A DNA stretch of 64,000 nt, taken from the NCBI GenBank assembly GCA_963693365.1, contig CAVNZM010000002.1, positions 7,440,001 through 7,504,000 of the forward strand. The letters run 5' to 3'. The notes under the pieces are model-generated. The model was not told the origin of the DNA. It did no database searches and saw only the letters and a list, made by a program, of their open reading frames with translations. Below, piece by piece: positions 42,621 through 58,203 of the stretch (the stretch's first letter is position 1; each line of letters starts with the position of its first letter). The position numbers were made by a program, and so were the translations under genes. Source of the stretch: Amoebidium appalachense (lineage: Eukaryota; Ichthyosporea).

Positions 42621-42761
42621 GCTAACACTGCACTTTAGCCATAGTTTTTTGCTCAGGTCAAATGGCCTTCGTGTTGTTTACTGCTTATAACTTAGATAGG
42701 TACCCAAACAAGATATTTAACGGCCAAGTAAAACGGAATTTTTCTTAACTTAAGAACGGAG

Positions 42762-43279
42762 TGTTGGACATTGTGTTCATAGAAGCTAGTTCTAGTGCAC
42801 GTTGTTCCTTCTGTAAGTCAGAAATGATTGCATCTTGTGAGGCCAACCTCTGCTCCAGTAGTTGGACTAGTTGCTGCAACTGTAAGTTGTCAGACATAGT
42901 GTCGTGTATGATGGGTAACTAGTCTATGTGTTTTGTGCACTGGAAACGACAGTAGAAAAGTGTAAATCAAACGTTCTGCTTCCCATGTTTGTGACATGGG
43001 AGGCACTGCTTTATATAGTCGTTGGCCACCTCATGGTGGCCTCGTGTGCACCCTGGTGGTGGGCCATGTACAGCATGGCCGAAAAGAGAGCACAATTAGC
43101 ACGTTGCTAGTGAAGCTCGTCATTGGTACAGTTTTGGCTCAAACATATAACTACCATATATGAATATGACCGTAAACAAAAGCTCTATGCACTCGAGTGA
43201 GTGTTGAAACAGTTATTCAATTGCTCAGAAACTTTCTCTAACAGACATTGCTAGCCGGGAGTACCAGTGTACTCCAACA
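42762..43279 (-). repeat. 3' LTR of the copia element (518 bp)
   Basis: TG...CA termini. A TATATAAAG (minus strand) lies near 43010-43018. Same sequence as the other LTR except that it lacks the 248-bp insert. Confidence 0.93.
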
Positions 43280-43467
43280 CCCCTACTCAATTGGATAATT
43301 GTGGTATGAATTAATGCAACTGAGCTCGAGTGCTTCAGGTGCACAAAATACAGACAATAAAGATTCCCCTAGTACTCAATTTTAGTATGGTACACGTAGT
43401 TGCACAGTCGGATGCAACTCTCTCCCCCCCCTGAAGTATGAGGGCGCAGTTGGTTGATGACGGGTGC

Positions 43468-45819
43468 TCAGCACATGTTGAGCATCCCCACGGCCTTGGT
43501 GAAGAAAGAGGCAGACAGGGCCTTGGTGAACATGTCGGCCTTGTTGTCAGCAGAAGCCACCGGGACCACAGTGATGTTGCCCAGCAGGTGATGTTCCTTG
43601 ACGGAGCAGTAGCGGACGTCGATGTGCTTGGTCTTGGGCTTAACCCCCAGGGTGTCCAGCAGGGCCCGGGCAGACTCATTGTCCCCATGGATGGGCACCG
43701 GGGTGGGCTCATTGATAGGATTAAGGCCCAGGTCGTCCATCACATAGTTGAGCCATAGGGCCTCGTTCGTAGCAGCAGACATGGCCACAAATTCAGCCTC
43801 AGTGGAGCTGTGGGTGGTGATGGACTGGAGCCGAGACACCCAGGACACAGGGGAGGAGTTGATGAAGAAGACATAGCCCGTGGTGGAGCGCCGGGTGTCG
43901 CGGTCCTCGGCGTAGTCGGAGTCGGAGTAGCCAACAAGGTTGGGGGGGCCGGGACGGTAGACAATACCCAGGTCGATGGTGGCCAGCAGGTAGCTTACAA
44001 CTCTGGTAGCCATAGTCCAGTGGGTGACGGTGGGCGCATGAATGTGTCGAGTAAGGACTCCCAGAGCCTGGGAAATGTCGGGGCGGGTGGTACGCGCAAT
44101 CCACAGCAGGGCACCGACCAGGCTGGCATAGTCCTCCTTCTTGCTGTAGGCTGGGGTCTTGTTGCTTTCACTGGCCTGGCCCGGGACGATGGGGGTCTTG
44201 GTGCCGGACATGTGGGTGAGACGAAAACGGGCAGCCAAGTCGATGATGTGTTGACGATGGCCCAGACGCAGAGACCCGTCCTCCAGCCAGGTAAGAGTGT
44301 GCCCGATGAGCAGGGTAGGACGACCCAGGTCCTTGGCAGAGAAACGAGCATCCAGCTTGGTGAAAAAATCGTCGATGAGCGCATCAGTGGCGGCCGTCAC
44401 GGTGAAGTCATCCACGTAGGCAGCAAGGGCAATAAACGTTGGGGTCCCGGCATTCTTGATGAACAGGCACGGGTCAGCAGCACTCACAATGAAGCCTTGG
44501 TCGAGGAGATGGTCACGGAGGGCCTCATACCACTGGCGCGGTGCCTGTTTTAGGCCGTAGAGCGCCTTGTGGAGCAAGCCGACAGCATGGGGGGCCGAGG
44601 GGTTGACGAAGCCAGGGGGCTGCTCAATGTAGATGGTCTCGTTGACGGTGCCGTTGAGGAATGCTGTGTTGACGTCGATGTGGCGCAGAGGCAGACCTTG
44701 GGCCACAGAGGTAGCCAAAACCAGCCGGATGGTAGCCAGCGCAGCCACAGGTGACTCGGTGACGAAATAGTCCTGGCCAGGCTGCTGGTAGTTGCCCCGG
44801 GCCACAAGCCGGGCCTTGAAAGCAGTGACGTTGCCGACGTTGTCCTGCTTGACCGTAAAGACCCAGCCGACCGGAATGACAGTGGAGCCATCCTCTGGAC
44901 GGGGCACAAGGGTGAAGGTGCCGTTGTCTTCCAGGGCCTTGAGCTCACGGTGTGCAGCCTCCTCCCATTTCAGACGCTGGGGACTCTTGAGTGCAGCCCG
45001 GACAGTCTTGGGGACAACAATGGTGGAAGCCTTGATGGGTGTTGATGCAGGAGCCGTAGCCTGGGGGGCAAGGGGGGCCGTAGCAGCAGCCACGTTGGCA
45101 GTCGGGCCTCGACGTTGGTCGTTGTACACAGCGCCACTACGGGTCGTCCGGGGGAGCCGATGTGCAGGCTCGGGCAGGATCGGAATGTCCAATTGATCAC
45201 TCGGCGCTGTCCCATTGGCTGACAGACGAGACGAATCAGATTGCTGATCATTCCGGACGATGTGATTGGCTGGCTGATTTGACGAATCAGATGACTCCAA
45301 AAAATGATGAATTGCCGGTGCGGTCGACCAATCAGATGGGACATCACGGAGGGGGTGCAGAATAGCAGCCTCGTCGAACTGCACGTCACGGCTAACGGTC
45401 ATCTTGTGTGCTGCTGGAATCCAGACCTTGTAGCCCTTGATGTTAGGAGGGTAGCCCACGAAGATGCCCTTGACGGCACGAGGCGCCAGTTTCGGTGTAT
45501 CCTGTTGATGGACGTAGCAGGGAGAGCCCCAGACACGGAGCCGGCTGTAGTCGGGAGGAATGCCGGTCCACAGCAGGGCGGGAGACGATTGGCTGCCGGT
45601 GGCTCGCGACGGGAGCATGTTGCGTATAAAAGCCGCGGTCACAGCTGCCTCGGCCCAGAATCCCACCGGAAGGCCGGACTGCTGCAGGAGTGCCCGAACC
45701 ATGTCGAGGAGGGTCCGGTTCAGTCGTTCGGCAGTCCCATTCTGTTGAGGAGAGCCGGTGGTAGTGATCTGATGGCGAATGCCATGCTCACGGTTGTAGT
45801 CCCCGAAGGCCGTGCCCAT
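43468..45819 (-). CDS. pol: Copia carboxyl-terminal integrase, reverse transcriptase and RNase H
   Basis: 783-codon frame overlapping the previous one by 100 bp, offset by one base. It continues the integrase with the catalytic Glu region (SPQQNGTAERLNRTLL), then the copia-type GKGY-like segment (VKGIFVGYPPNIKGYKVW), RT with AFKARLVARG and the catalytic YVDD (LAAYVDDFTV), and RNase H with YSDSDYAEDRDTRRSTTGY and HSSTEAEFVAMS. Ends at TGA 43468-43470, 188 bp before the 3' LTR. It has no start codon of its own in the right place, because in intact elements it is continuous with Gag. The break at a G-run could be an assembly error, in which case the element may be active. Confidence 0.93.
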   Translation of the reverse strand: MGTAFGDYNREHGIRHQITTTGSPQQNGTAERLNRTLLDMVRALLQQSGLPVGFWAEAAVTAAFIRNMLPSRATGSQSSPALLWTGIPPDYSRLRVWGSPCYVHQQDTPKLAPRAVKGIFVGYPPNIKGYKVWIPAAHKMTVSRDVQFDEAAILHPLRDVPSDWSTAPAIHHFLESSDSSNQPANHIVRNDQQSDSSRLSANGTAPSDQLDIPILPEPAHRLPRTTRSGAVYNDQRRGPTANVAAATAPLAPQATAPASTPIKASTIVVPKTVRAALKSPQRLKWEEAAHRELKALEDNGTFTLVPRPEDGSTVIPVGWVFTVKQDNVGNVTAFKARLVARGNYQQPGQDYFVTESPVAALATIRLVLATSVAQGLPLRHIDVNTAFLNGTVNETIYIEQPPGFVNPSAPHAVGLLHKALYGLKQAPRQWYEALRDHLLDQGFIVSAADPCLFIKNAGTPTFIALAAYVDDFTVTAATDALIDDFFTKLDARFSAKDLGRPTLLIGHTLTWLEDGSLRLGHRQHIIDLAARFRLTHMSGTKTPIVPGQASESNKTPAYSKKEDYASLVGALLWIARTTRPDISQALGVLTRHIHAPTVTHWTMATRVVSYLLATIDLGIVYRPGPPNLVGYSDSDYAEDRDTRRSTTGYVFFINSSPVSWVSRLQSITTHSSTEAEFVAMSAATNEALWLNYVMDDLGLNPINEPTPVPIHGDNESARALLDTLGVKPKTKHIDVRYCSVKEHHLLGNITVVPVASADNKADMFTKALSASFFTKAVGMLNMC

Positions 45820-47765
45820 GTACTCGCCCCCCCGTCGGACTGAAACACCTGCATGGGAACACCGTGTTGGGTAACCGCCGCCTTGTGGTACGTCACATAT
45901 GCAGCCAGTGTGTCCGACTTCTTGACGAGGGGCACGGCCGTGGTGTGGCCGGTGAATTCGTCGTGGAACGTCGCCAAGTACTGAGCACCACCGATCGCGG
46001 GAGGGAAGGGGCCGCTGATGTCGCTGTGAACCTTGGCTAGGACCCGGGGAGCTTGGCTAGTTGATTCGGAGAAGGCAACACGGTGGGCTTTGCCGAGGGC
46101 ACAGGGCTCACACACACCCGGAGACTTGGCACCGCCACCCACCAACAGGCCTGCAGACTTGATGACCGAGCGTACAGCGTCAATGCCAGCATGGCCCAGA
46201 CGGTAGTGCCACGTGTTGAGGTCGGCAGTAACCTTGAGGATACGCGGAGCAGTGGTGGTTTGGGCGTCCGGGGTTGTGTCCGCGCGCAGAAGAGACACCG
46301 CCATGTGGTACAGCTTGGTGCCGACAGCCGAGCCGGTGGCCAGAATTTGATCGCCGTAGCACAACTTAACGCCGCCGCGGGTGTCAAAGCGGGGTAAAAC
46401 ACCGTTGGTAGTTGCCGTGAACACACTGATGAGAGTGTCGGGGATGGAGGGCACGTAGAGTACATCCGTCAGCTGATGCACCGCAGTAACGCCGTCGATG
46501 GTGCTGGAAAAGAACACGTCGCCCACCCCAAGCACTGCACATGCACCCTTGTCGGCTACTTGGACCGTGGAGTAAGGCGCCGCACGCATGTTGATGAACA
46601 CATCGGGCCGGGGGCACACATGGTCAGTGGCTCCAGAGTCGAGGAGCACCTTGTTGGTGCCACAGTCGTTGCTAGACATGAGGAAAGCCCGGGGAGCGGC
46701 AGCCCCCCCCTTGCACTGTGCCGTAGTGTGGGTAGTAGAGGCAGGGTGGTTGATGCAGGACCCAGGCGGGAGGGGACCACCTTTAGGTTTGCGGCCGTTG
46801 GCACGGTTGCCCCCCTTGCACATGGCGGTAGTGTGACTGGTAGACAGTGGGTGGTTGACGCAGGAACCCTTGGGGTAGGTGCTGGCACGGTTGTTGCCAG
46901 AGTTGCTGTGTTGGCCGTTGCCGTTGGGGCACTGAGACTTGATGTGGCCTGGTTTGCCGCAGCCGTGGCAGATGACAGGTTGAGGAGCCCGTGTGGTGAA
47001 GGCGGCCGGCCCGGAGCTGGTAGTCACACGTGCACGTGGGTGGCTGGTCTCATATGCCCGTAGCTGTTGGAGGAGGCCCATCACGGTAGGCTTGGGTGTC
47101 ATCTTGTAGGCAATTACAGGCATTTCGTAGTAAGGCACCTTGCCGAGGTCGTTGGTGAGCTTGGTCAGCACTTGAGCATCACCAATTTGTGTGCCGTAAT
47201 CGGCCAGGCGCCGCACGTAGCCGCGGAGTTTCATGGCGTATTTCGTCGCGGTGTCCGTAGGTTCAGGCGTAGAATTCATGTACAGCCCGATAAGGTCGTA
47301 CTGATTGGCCTCAGATTGCTCCAGGTAGTGGGCAGATAGGGCCGACCATATCTCCGCAGGTGTGGTGGTGCGTGTTAACCCTAGGATACAACGCACGTCA
47401 ACCGAGAGTGCTTGCCACAGGTAGGAACGGGCAGTGTCGACCTGTTCACGGGTAGCCGGGTGCTCCGTACTGGGCGCGATGGTGTGGAGAAGACCAGCAC
47501 CAGAAAGCTGGACATACATGGTTTCGGCCCATGTGTGGTAGTCCGTGCCTGAATCATTATCAATGCCAGTGAAGAGAGGGATGTCGACCTTGAACTTGAT
47601 GGAATCATTACGTGAGGGGCCCATAACCCTGTTGGACATTGTGTTCATAGAAGCTAGTTCTAGTGCACGTTGTTCCTTCTGTAAGTCAGAAATGATTGCA
47701 TCTTGTGAGGCCAACCTCTGCTCCAGTAGTTGGACTAGTTGCTGCAACTGTAAGTTGTCAGACAT
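45720..47765 (-). CDS. gag-pol: Copia Gag, protease and amino-terminal integrase
   Basis: 681 codons from ATG at 47765, inside the 5' LTR. Begins MSDNLQLQQLVQLLEQRL (coiled-coil-like), and residues NRVMGP are encoded by the primer binding site itself. Gag carries a CX2CX4HX4C knuckle (CHGCGKPGHIKSQC) followed by two repeats of the form C-x2-H-x5-H-x4-C (CVNHPLSTSHTTAMC, CINHPASTTHTTAQC). The protease active site is LLDSGATDHVCP. The integrase HHCC zinc region includes HYRLGHAG and CEPCALGK, followed by the first catalytic Asp in VHSDISGPFP and the second in VFQSDGG. The frame is lost right after this, at a G7 run near 45826-45833, so the last 30 or so codons are out of frame. Translated as a polyprotein in intact relatives. 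Confidence 0.93.
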   Translation of the reverse strand: MSDNLQLQQLVQLLEQRLASQDAIISDLQKEQRALELASMNTMSNRVMGPSRNDSIKFKVDIPLFTGIDNDSGTDYHTWAETMYVQLSGAGLLHTIAPSTEHPATREQVDTARSYLWQALSVDVRCILGLTRTTTPAEIWSALSAHYLEQSEANQYDLIGLYMNSTPEPTDTATKYAMKLRGYVRRLADYGTQIGDAQVLTKLTNDLGKVPYYEMPVIAYKMTPKPTVMGLLQQLRAYETSHPRARVTTSSGPAAFTTRAPQPVICHGCGKPGHIKSQCPNGNGQHSNSGNNRASTYPKGSCVNHPLSTSHTTAMCKGGNRANGRKPKGGPLPPGSCINHPASTTHTTAQCKGGAAAPRAFLMSSNDCGTNKVLLDSGATDHVCPRPDVFINMRAAPYSTVQVADKGACAVLGVGDVFFSSTIDGVTAVHQLTDVLYVPSIPDTLISVFTATTNGVLPRFDTRGGVKLCYGDQILATGSAVGTKLYHMAVSLLRADTTPDAQTTTAPRILKVTADLNTWHYRLGHAGIDAVRSVIKSAGLLVGGGAKSPGVCEPCALGKAHRVAFSESTSQAPRVLAKVHSDISGPFPPAIGGAQYLATFHDEFTGHTTAVPLVKKSDTLAAYVTYHKAAVTQHGVPMQVFQSDGGASTWARPSGTTTVSMAFAIRSLPPALLNRMGLPND
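47612..47629 (-). promoter_or_regulatory. Copia primer binding site
   Basis: Minus-strand GGGTTATGGGCCCCTCAC immediately after the LTR end. It shares GGTTATGGGCCC with the TRIM-like element and resembles the Drosophila copia site that uses a fragment of initiator tRNA-Met. Confidence 0.7.
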
Positions 47766-48395
47766 AGTGTCGTGTATGATGGGTAACTAGTCTATGTGTT
47801 TTGTGCACTGGAAACGACAGTAGAAAAGTGTAAATCAAACGTTCTGCTTCCCATGTTTGTGACATGGGAGGCACTGCTTTATATAGTCGTTGGCCACCTC
47901 ATGGTGGCCTCGTGTGCACCCTGGTGGTGGGCCATGTACAGCATGGCCGAAAAGAGAGCACAATGAAAACAAGTCGTTAAAGATATAAAAGTTAACTGTG
48001 CACGTTGAGTGGCTAGTTAACTTGCACTAAAGCACACAAATAAACGTGTTTAACACACCAATTGCAGTTAAACGTAAATCTTGCTTCACACAACTAAAAA
48101 TATTCTGAGAATATCCGGGAATAAAGCACACTACCACTCTAAGAATAGAATCCTGTGGCAAATATAGACATGACATCATCTGAACCGGGAATAGCCGAAA
48201 AGAGAGCACAATTAGCACGTTGCTAGTGAAGCTCGTCATTGGTACAGTTTTGGCTCAAACATATAACTACCATATATGAATATGACCGTAAACAAAAGCT
48301 CTATGCACTCGAGTGAGTGTTGAAACAGTTATTCAATTGCTCAGAAACTTTCTCTAACAGACATTGCTAGCCGGGAGTACCAGTGTACTCCAACA
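47630..48395 (-). repeat. 5' LTR of the copia element (766 bp)
   Basis: Contains the element's TATA (minus strand, about 47878-47886) and the Gag start codon (47765-47763), which lies 136 bp inside the LTR. The extra 248 bp are at about 47967-48214. Confidence 0.93.
47947..48212. repeat. 248-bp segment present in only one LTR, with 19-bp flanking repeats
   Basis: GCCGAAAAGAGAGCACAAT occurs at about 47947-47965 and again at about 48194-48212, while the other LTR has one copy and joins directly to TAGCACG. The intervening AT-rich segment has no match elsewhere in the window. It is either a small insertion with a 19-bp target duplication (SINE-like) or ancestral sequence lost from the other LTR by recombination between the repeats. 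Confidence 0.85.
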
Positions 48396-48400
48396 CGGAG

Positions 48401-48589
48401 TAGGTTCAAGGGGCCCCGTTAGAAATGAAGCCCCTTTGATTTCGTAATTTAGTCAACTTTTATTTATCATCAGATCAACATACTATGCGAATGATACTTG
48501 ACAAGCCGGCAGGGGGCACTGTGTGTACCCCAGAACCACCAAGGCATTTTGCTATGCAAATACATGTACATGACATACGATTCGTGTGT

Positions 48590-48682
<93 letters not shown>

Positions 48683-49183
48683 GTGCGGGTGTGTGTGTGT
48701 GTGTGTGTGCGAGTGTGTTTGTGTGTGTGTGCGCGTGCGCATATGCGCCTACATGTGTATGTGGGTGATGGTATGTGCGCGTTCTGAAATTATGCCAATG
48801 CATGAAAATTGCCTGCGGAAAGTACGGTTTGCTTAGTATATACAATGTGTCCTTCCATGTCCGCTTGGGTATTTTCTGCGTGCCCGTGTTCCTGTTGTGA
48901 TAGTACGAATGTAGTGTGAACGTATTTTAACGAATGGCATGTGCCTTCATGTGCATATGCATGTCACGAGATGGCTTGTTTCTTCTTATTTATCAGGTCA
49001 CCGGTTATGATTCACTTGTAAGAACTACCTTCTTTCACTAAGCACCGACTATGCCCTACTTAGAGTGCTAAAGGTGCAAGTGCATGTGCATGTGATGCTA
49101 ATGGATATTATGTAGCCTTCTTCCGGTAATAAACCCAAAAGCAACATTCCCTAGCCAATTCAGTTCAAGGAAGGTGAAGGGTC
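48401..49183. other. 3' flank of the Rolling-stone-like gene block, non-coding
   Basis: Includes a 24-bp match (48508-48531) to 61086-61109 in the paralogue's 3' flank, followed in both places by a GT array. No gene seen. Confidence 0.65.
48588..48680. repeat. (GT)n microsatellite
   Basis: GT run of about 90 bp, positionally equivalent to the GT array at 61330 in the paralogous block. Confidence 0.96.
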
Positions 49184-49418
49184 TGCAGCCCCCCCCCCCC
49201 CCCCCCCTCCCCGCGGCCCCTCCTCCCGACCGCCCCCCTTCTCCCCCCCCCCCCCCCCCTCCCCCCCCCCCCCCCCCCCTCACCCCACCCCCACCCCCCC
49301 CCACACCCCCCCTCACACCCCACTACCACACCCCAAAAAACCTTGGAATTTAAAGTGCAGAAGAAGAGCAAGAAAAGAAAACAAAACATCACTGGCTTAT
49401 TAATCAAGTGGGCAAGCG

Positions 49419-52418
<3,000 letters not shown>

Positions 52419-52692
52419 CCAACCCCCCGCTAGAGGGGCCTGACGGCCCCTTTATGTCGCTTGGGGATCGAATCGTTCTCCCCTGATTTTACGTCATCGG
52501 ATCATGTTTTGTCCAATCAGGTGCGCGGGGACTTCCGGTTGTAGGTCAAGTTGCGGGACCTAAGTCCATACGCCGGAAGTCCCCGCGCACCTGATTGGAC
52601 AAAACATGATCCGATGACGTAAAATCAGGGGAGAACGATTCGATCCCCAAGCGACATAAAGGGGCCGTCAGGCCCCTCTAGCGGGGGGTTGG
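52419..52692. mobile_element. Perfect foldback element: 120-bp arms, 34-nt loop
   Basis: 52419-52538 and 52573-52692 are exact reverse complements over all 120 bp; the loop is 52539-52572. The arms contain TTTTACGTCATCGG (CRE-like TTACGTCA), CCAAT and a GGGGCCTGACGGCCCC inner palindrome. A further small palindrome (CTGCCGCCCCCCC side) adjoins the left arm. There is no coding capacity. Perfect arms imply recent formation or ongoing correction. It sits about 290 bp upstream of the broken Rolling-stone-like copy's promoter. It may be a foldback or MITE-type element, or a recent inverted duplication. Confidence 0.95.
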
Positions 52693-52982
52693 ATGATCGT
52701 GGAATGTGAAGATCAACATTCCAGAGATGACAACGTCCGGCCTAGCTAGATCTTCAATTCTTCATGATGATCAGGTTAGTTAGTATGTAGAATAATGATT
52801 TACAGAGAAGAATCAAAATTTTAAAACACATAGTGGAGGTAGTGAAGAGTTTTGAAACAAAGGAATTTCGAAAGCAGCAGAAAGAGAGGCCGGGGGGGAA
52901 GGGGTTGGCAACTTGGCACGGCCCTGGATTTTTATCTAACTTTAGGAGCCTTCTGATTCGTGGATCTGGCACCTTCGTAATG

Positions 52983-53043
52983 ATTGGACAACGATATTCA
53001 GACTCACATGATTGGTTGGAGTGTCCGATCATCAAGTATATAA
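52983..53043 (+). promoter_or_regulatory. Promoter of the broken Rolling-stone-like copy
   Basis: ATTGG at 52983-52987 and 53011-53015 and TATATAA at 53037-53043, the same layout as in the intact copy. The ATG lies 142 bp after the TATA box, against 143 bp in the intact copy. Confidence 0.65.
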
Positions 53044-53664
53044 TTTGACAGGTACTCGCCTGAAGAATCACTGTCGCGGCATTTTCTTTGCCTTTTACTT
53101 GTTCCCGCAGCAATCGACCACCAGTTATCATGGCTGTCAACTCACGCCAACAACGCCTCAGCGAGCGCAAACGCTGAATCGACCATGCAGAGCCCCACAT
53201 TTACTGTTACTCCTGCCAGTGGCGCCTGGCACGAGGAAGTTGTAAAGTCATCACACAATTATGCATGTAAATCCGTCAGTTTTGATGCAGTGTGCATTGT
53301 TGCAGTGCCGGACAAAAAGCCACCACAAGACAACGACAACAAAGACTTGCCGTACCACGCTGGCGGGTGGAGGGCACAGTTCTGGCAGCTCAAGTTCCAC
53401 TATTTGGACACGGAGAGATTCGTGTCGTCACACTTTCTGCCTGCATGGTGCCTGCTGTGCGTGAGGATCGTGCCCCCGTGCTACGCATGGCAGTGCTTAC
53501 GTAATCGGCTATGCTTGACTTCGACCATGGCCTTTGGGTAGGCCTCTCCGAATATTTTTGAGCTTTGCTGTTACCTAGGCCTACATTCATCCCCCCCCCC
53601 CCCCCCCCCCCCCCCATATATATATCCCTCTCCCCAACGTCTCTTTCGTGTCACACATGCAACC

Positions 53665-53666
53665 AG

Positions 53667-53721
<55 letters not shown>

Positions 53722-53726
53722 AAAAA
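53665..53726. repeat. C-run joined to A-run
   Basis: About 53 C followed by A6. Confidence 0.95.
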
Positions 53727-54435
53727 TCTGGGGCCGTACGATCAAATCTGGTTTGTTTTGGGCCCGATCGGATTGGTTAGCGGCGCTTTCAAAAAAAGCT
53801 AGCCAATGTGATAAAAACCATTGGCCAATTCTCCGCAGTAGAATCGACATGAAAATAGCTATATATGGGTTGTCGGTCATCCAATTAAATGCGGCGGATA
53901 TTAAGAGGGTTGATGCGGGACAATATCCAGTTGTCCGGCGTCGAGGCCGCGGGCCTCGAGCTTTATTATTATTACTATAAAAACATGGAGCCGTGCGTAC
54001 GTACATATATATATATACACATACATACATACATACATACATACATACACACACACACGTACATATCATATACTGTATAAAGTGCGCTGTGTGTTCGGGT
54101 GTTACACCCATCTACAGTATGGCAAAATTATATGGCTTACTCCGTGTACCTGCAGGTAATCGAAACTCCAACATGCATGCCAACAACAAGTGAGGAAGCA
54201 ATGCACATGTATGAAAATACTATAAAATCACCTATAGGTCTTCGCGGTCCAGAATATATCTGCAGTTTAATTTGATGTCCGGAAGAAGCCACAGTACTGA
54301 GTACCGGAAGTAAATTAGAGCACCGCTGTCATCGTTTCTGCAAAGAAACACACATGTTAATGATATATTCCTTTATAGACACATGTAAATGACATATTCC
54401 CTTAATAGCCTCACGTCCTTCTGGTGTATGCATTA

Positions 54436-54471
<36 letters not shown>

Positions 54472-54888
54472 CTCTATGAAGAATGCTCAGTATTTGCTGC
54501 ACGAGGCAACATTCCACTATGGACCTATCACATGCACTAGGTGCATATCTCAATTTTTGATAAGTCGTACAAACACAGGGATATGTGTCTGTGTGTGTAG
54601 GGGGCACCGCGCTCTCTGCATCCGAGCAGATGCAGGAGGAGGGAAAAAAGATGTGATATGACCAGGTAAAAAGATGAGAGACGTATGTACATGTGTACAT
54701 GTGAGTTTTTTCAGAATCGTGTCTTCGAGTAGTCTTTTTCGTTTAAGTGGTGAGGGTGAGTGAGTGAGTGAATGAGTGTGGCAAGAAGAGGGAAGGGATG
54801 GAGAGGGGTGGGGGGTTAGGAGGTTGGGGCAGGCGGGCGGGCGGGAATGGGTGGGTCGGGGGGGGAGGGCATGCATCCAGTACCTTAA

Positions 54889-57647
<2,759 letters not shown>

Positions 57648-57999
57648 GTTGGCAGATCGCTCAGTGAGGCTAAGACACACCTAATTCTAGCTGAGATATG
57701 AGCTGTGAAGTGTTTAACCTCTGTGGGAAACTGTGACGTGCTGGTTGAAGTGGGCTGCAATTTATACTAAACACCACGGATCGATGACCGTTTGTGTGTG
57801 TCCGTTTGGCCGTTGCCCGCCACTACTCTTCCACCAACCATTGATCGAGAAGTCAAATTGGGTACTGGCCCGGCCCGATGGTATGCCGGGTCCACGTGCA
57901 AGGAAGCTCGAAAAAAAAAAAATCACCCCCTTCTTTTCCGTTTTCAAAACACAGCAGAGCATATATTCCTAGGAACGTGCCGCAGTGTACCATCGCAGA

Positions 58000-58203
58000 A
58001 TGTCCGGCTATATCAGTATTATTCACAAGAAAAACCACCTTCGCCCAGTGTACGGAAACGGGATCTATTACCCAGTAGTGTTAAAACAATTCCTTTCACC
58101 GAAAGAGGCAAACGTTTTGGTAGAAGAACTGCACAAGGTTCAAGCAGAAGAAAAACTGTCTTATCGATCGTACTCCTACAACTTCGGCTGGATGTTACAC
58201 TAG
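58000..58203 (+). CDS. Short ORF of unknown function, 67 codons
   Basis: ATG 58000 to TAG 58201-58203, encoding a protein-like, non-repetitive peptide: MSGYISIIHKKNHLRPVYG at the start, then FLSPKEANVLVEELHKVQAE. It is divergent from the BEN-like gene, 353 bp away. An AG-free, GT-poor end suggests a true stop, although the GTTCAAG after ELHK could be a donor. It may be a small protein or a first exon. No family recognised. Confidence 0.45.
   Translation: MSGYISIIHKKNHLRPVYGNGIYYPVVLKQFLSPKEANVLVEELHKVQAEEKLSYRSYSYNFGWMLH

Larger units (their letters stand above)
42762..48395 (-). mobile_element. Full-length Ty1/copia-type LTR retrotransposon
   Basis: Bounded by TGTTGG...CCAACA LTRs (left 42762-43279, right 47630-48395) and flanked by the direct repeat CGGAG (42757-42761 and 48396-48400), a 5-bp target duplication. 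On the minus strand the order is 5' LTR, PBS, Gag, protease, integrase, RT, RNase H, PPT (GAGTAGGGG, complement of 43280-43288), 3' LTR. Integrase before RT defines the copia superfamily. The LTRs look identical over their shared parts, so insertion is recent, but the 5' LTR is 248 bp longer and the ORF has one frame break. It lies just downstream of the Rolling-stone-like gene in the opposite orientation. The sequence right of it matches the 3' flank of the paralogue, which is an empty site. Confidence 0.95.

Noticed and set aside
43810-44553. Plus-strand ORFs across the copia element (also 45304-45843 and 46476-47063)
   Set aside because: They are antisense shadows of the Gag-Pol frames, whose catalytic motifs are on the minus strand.
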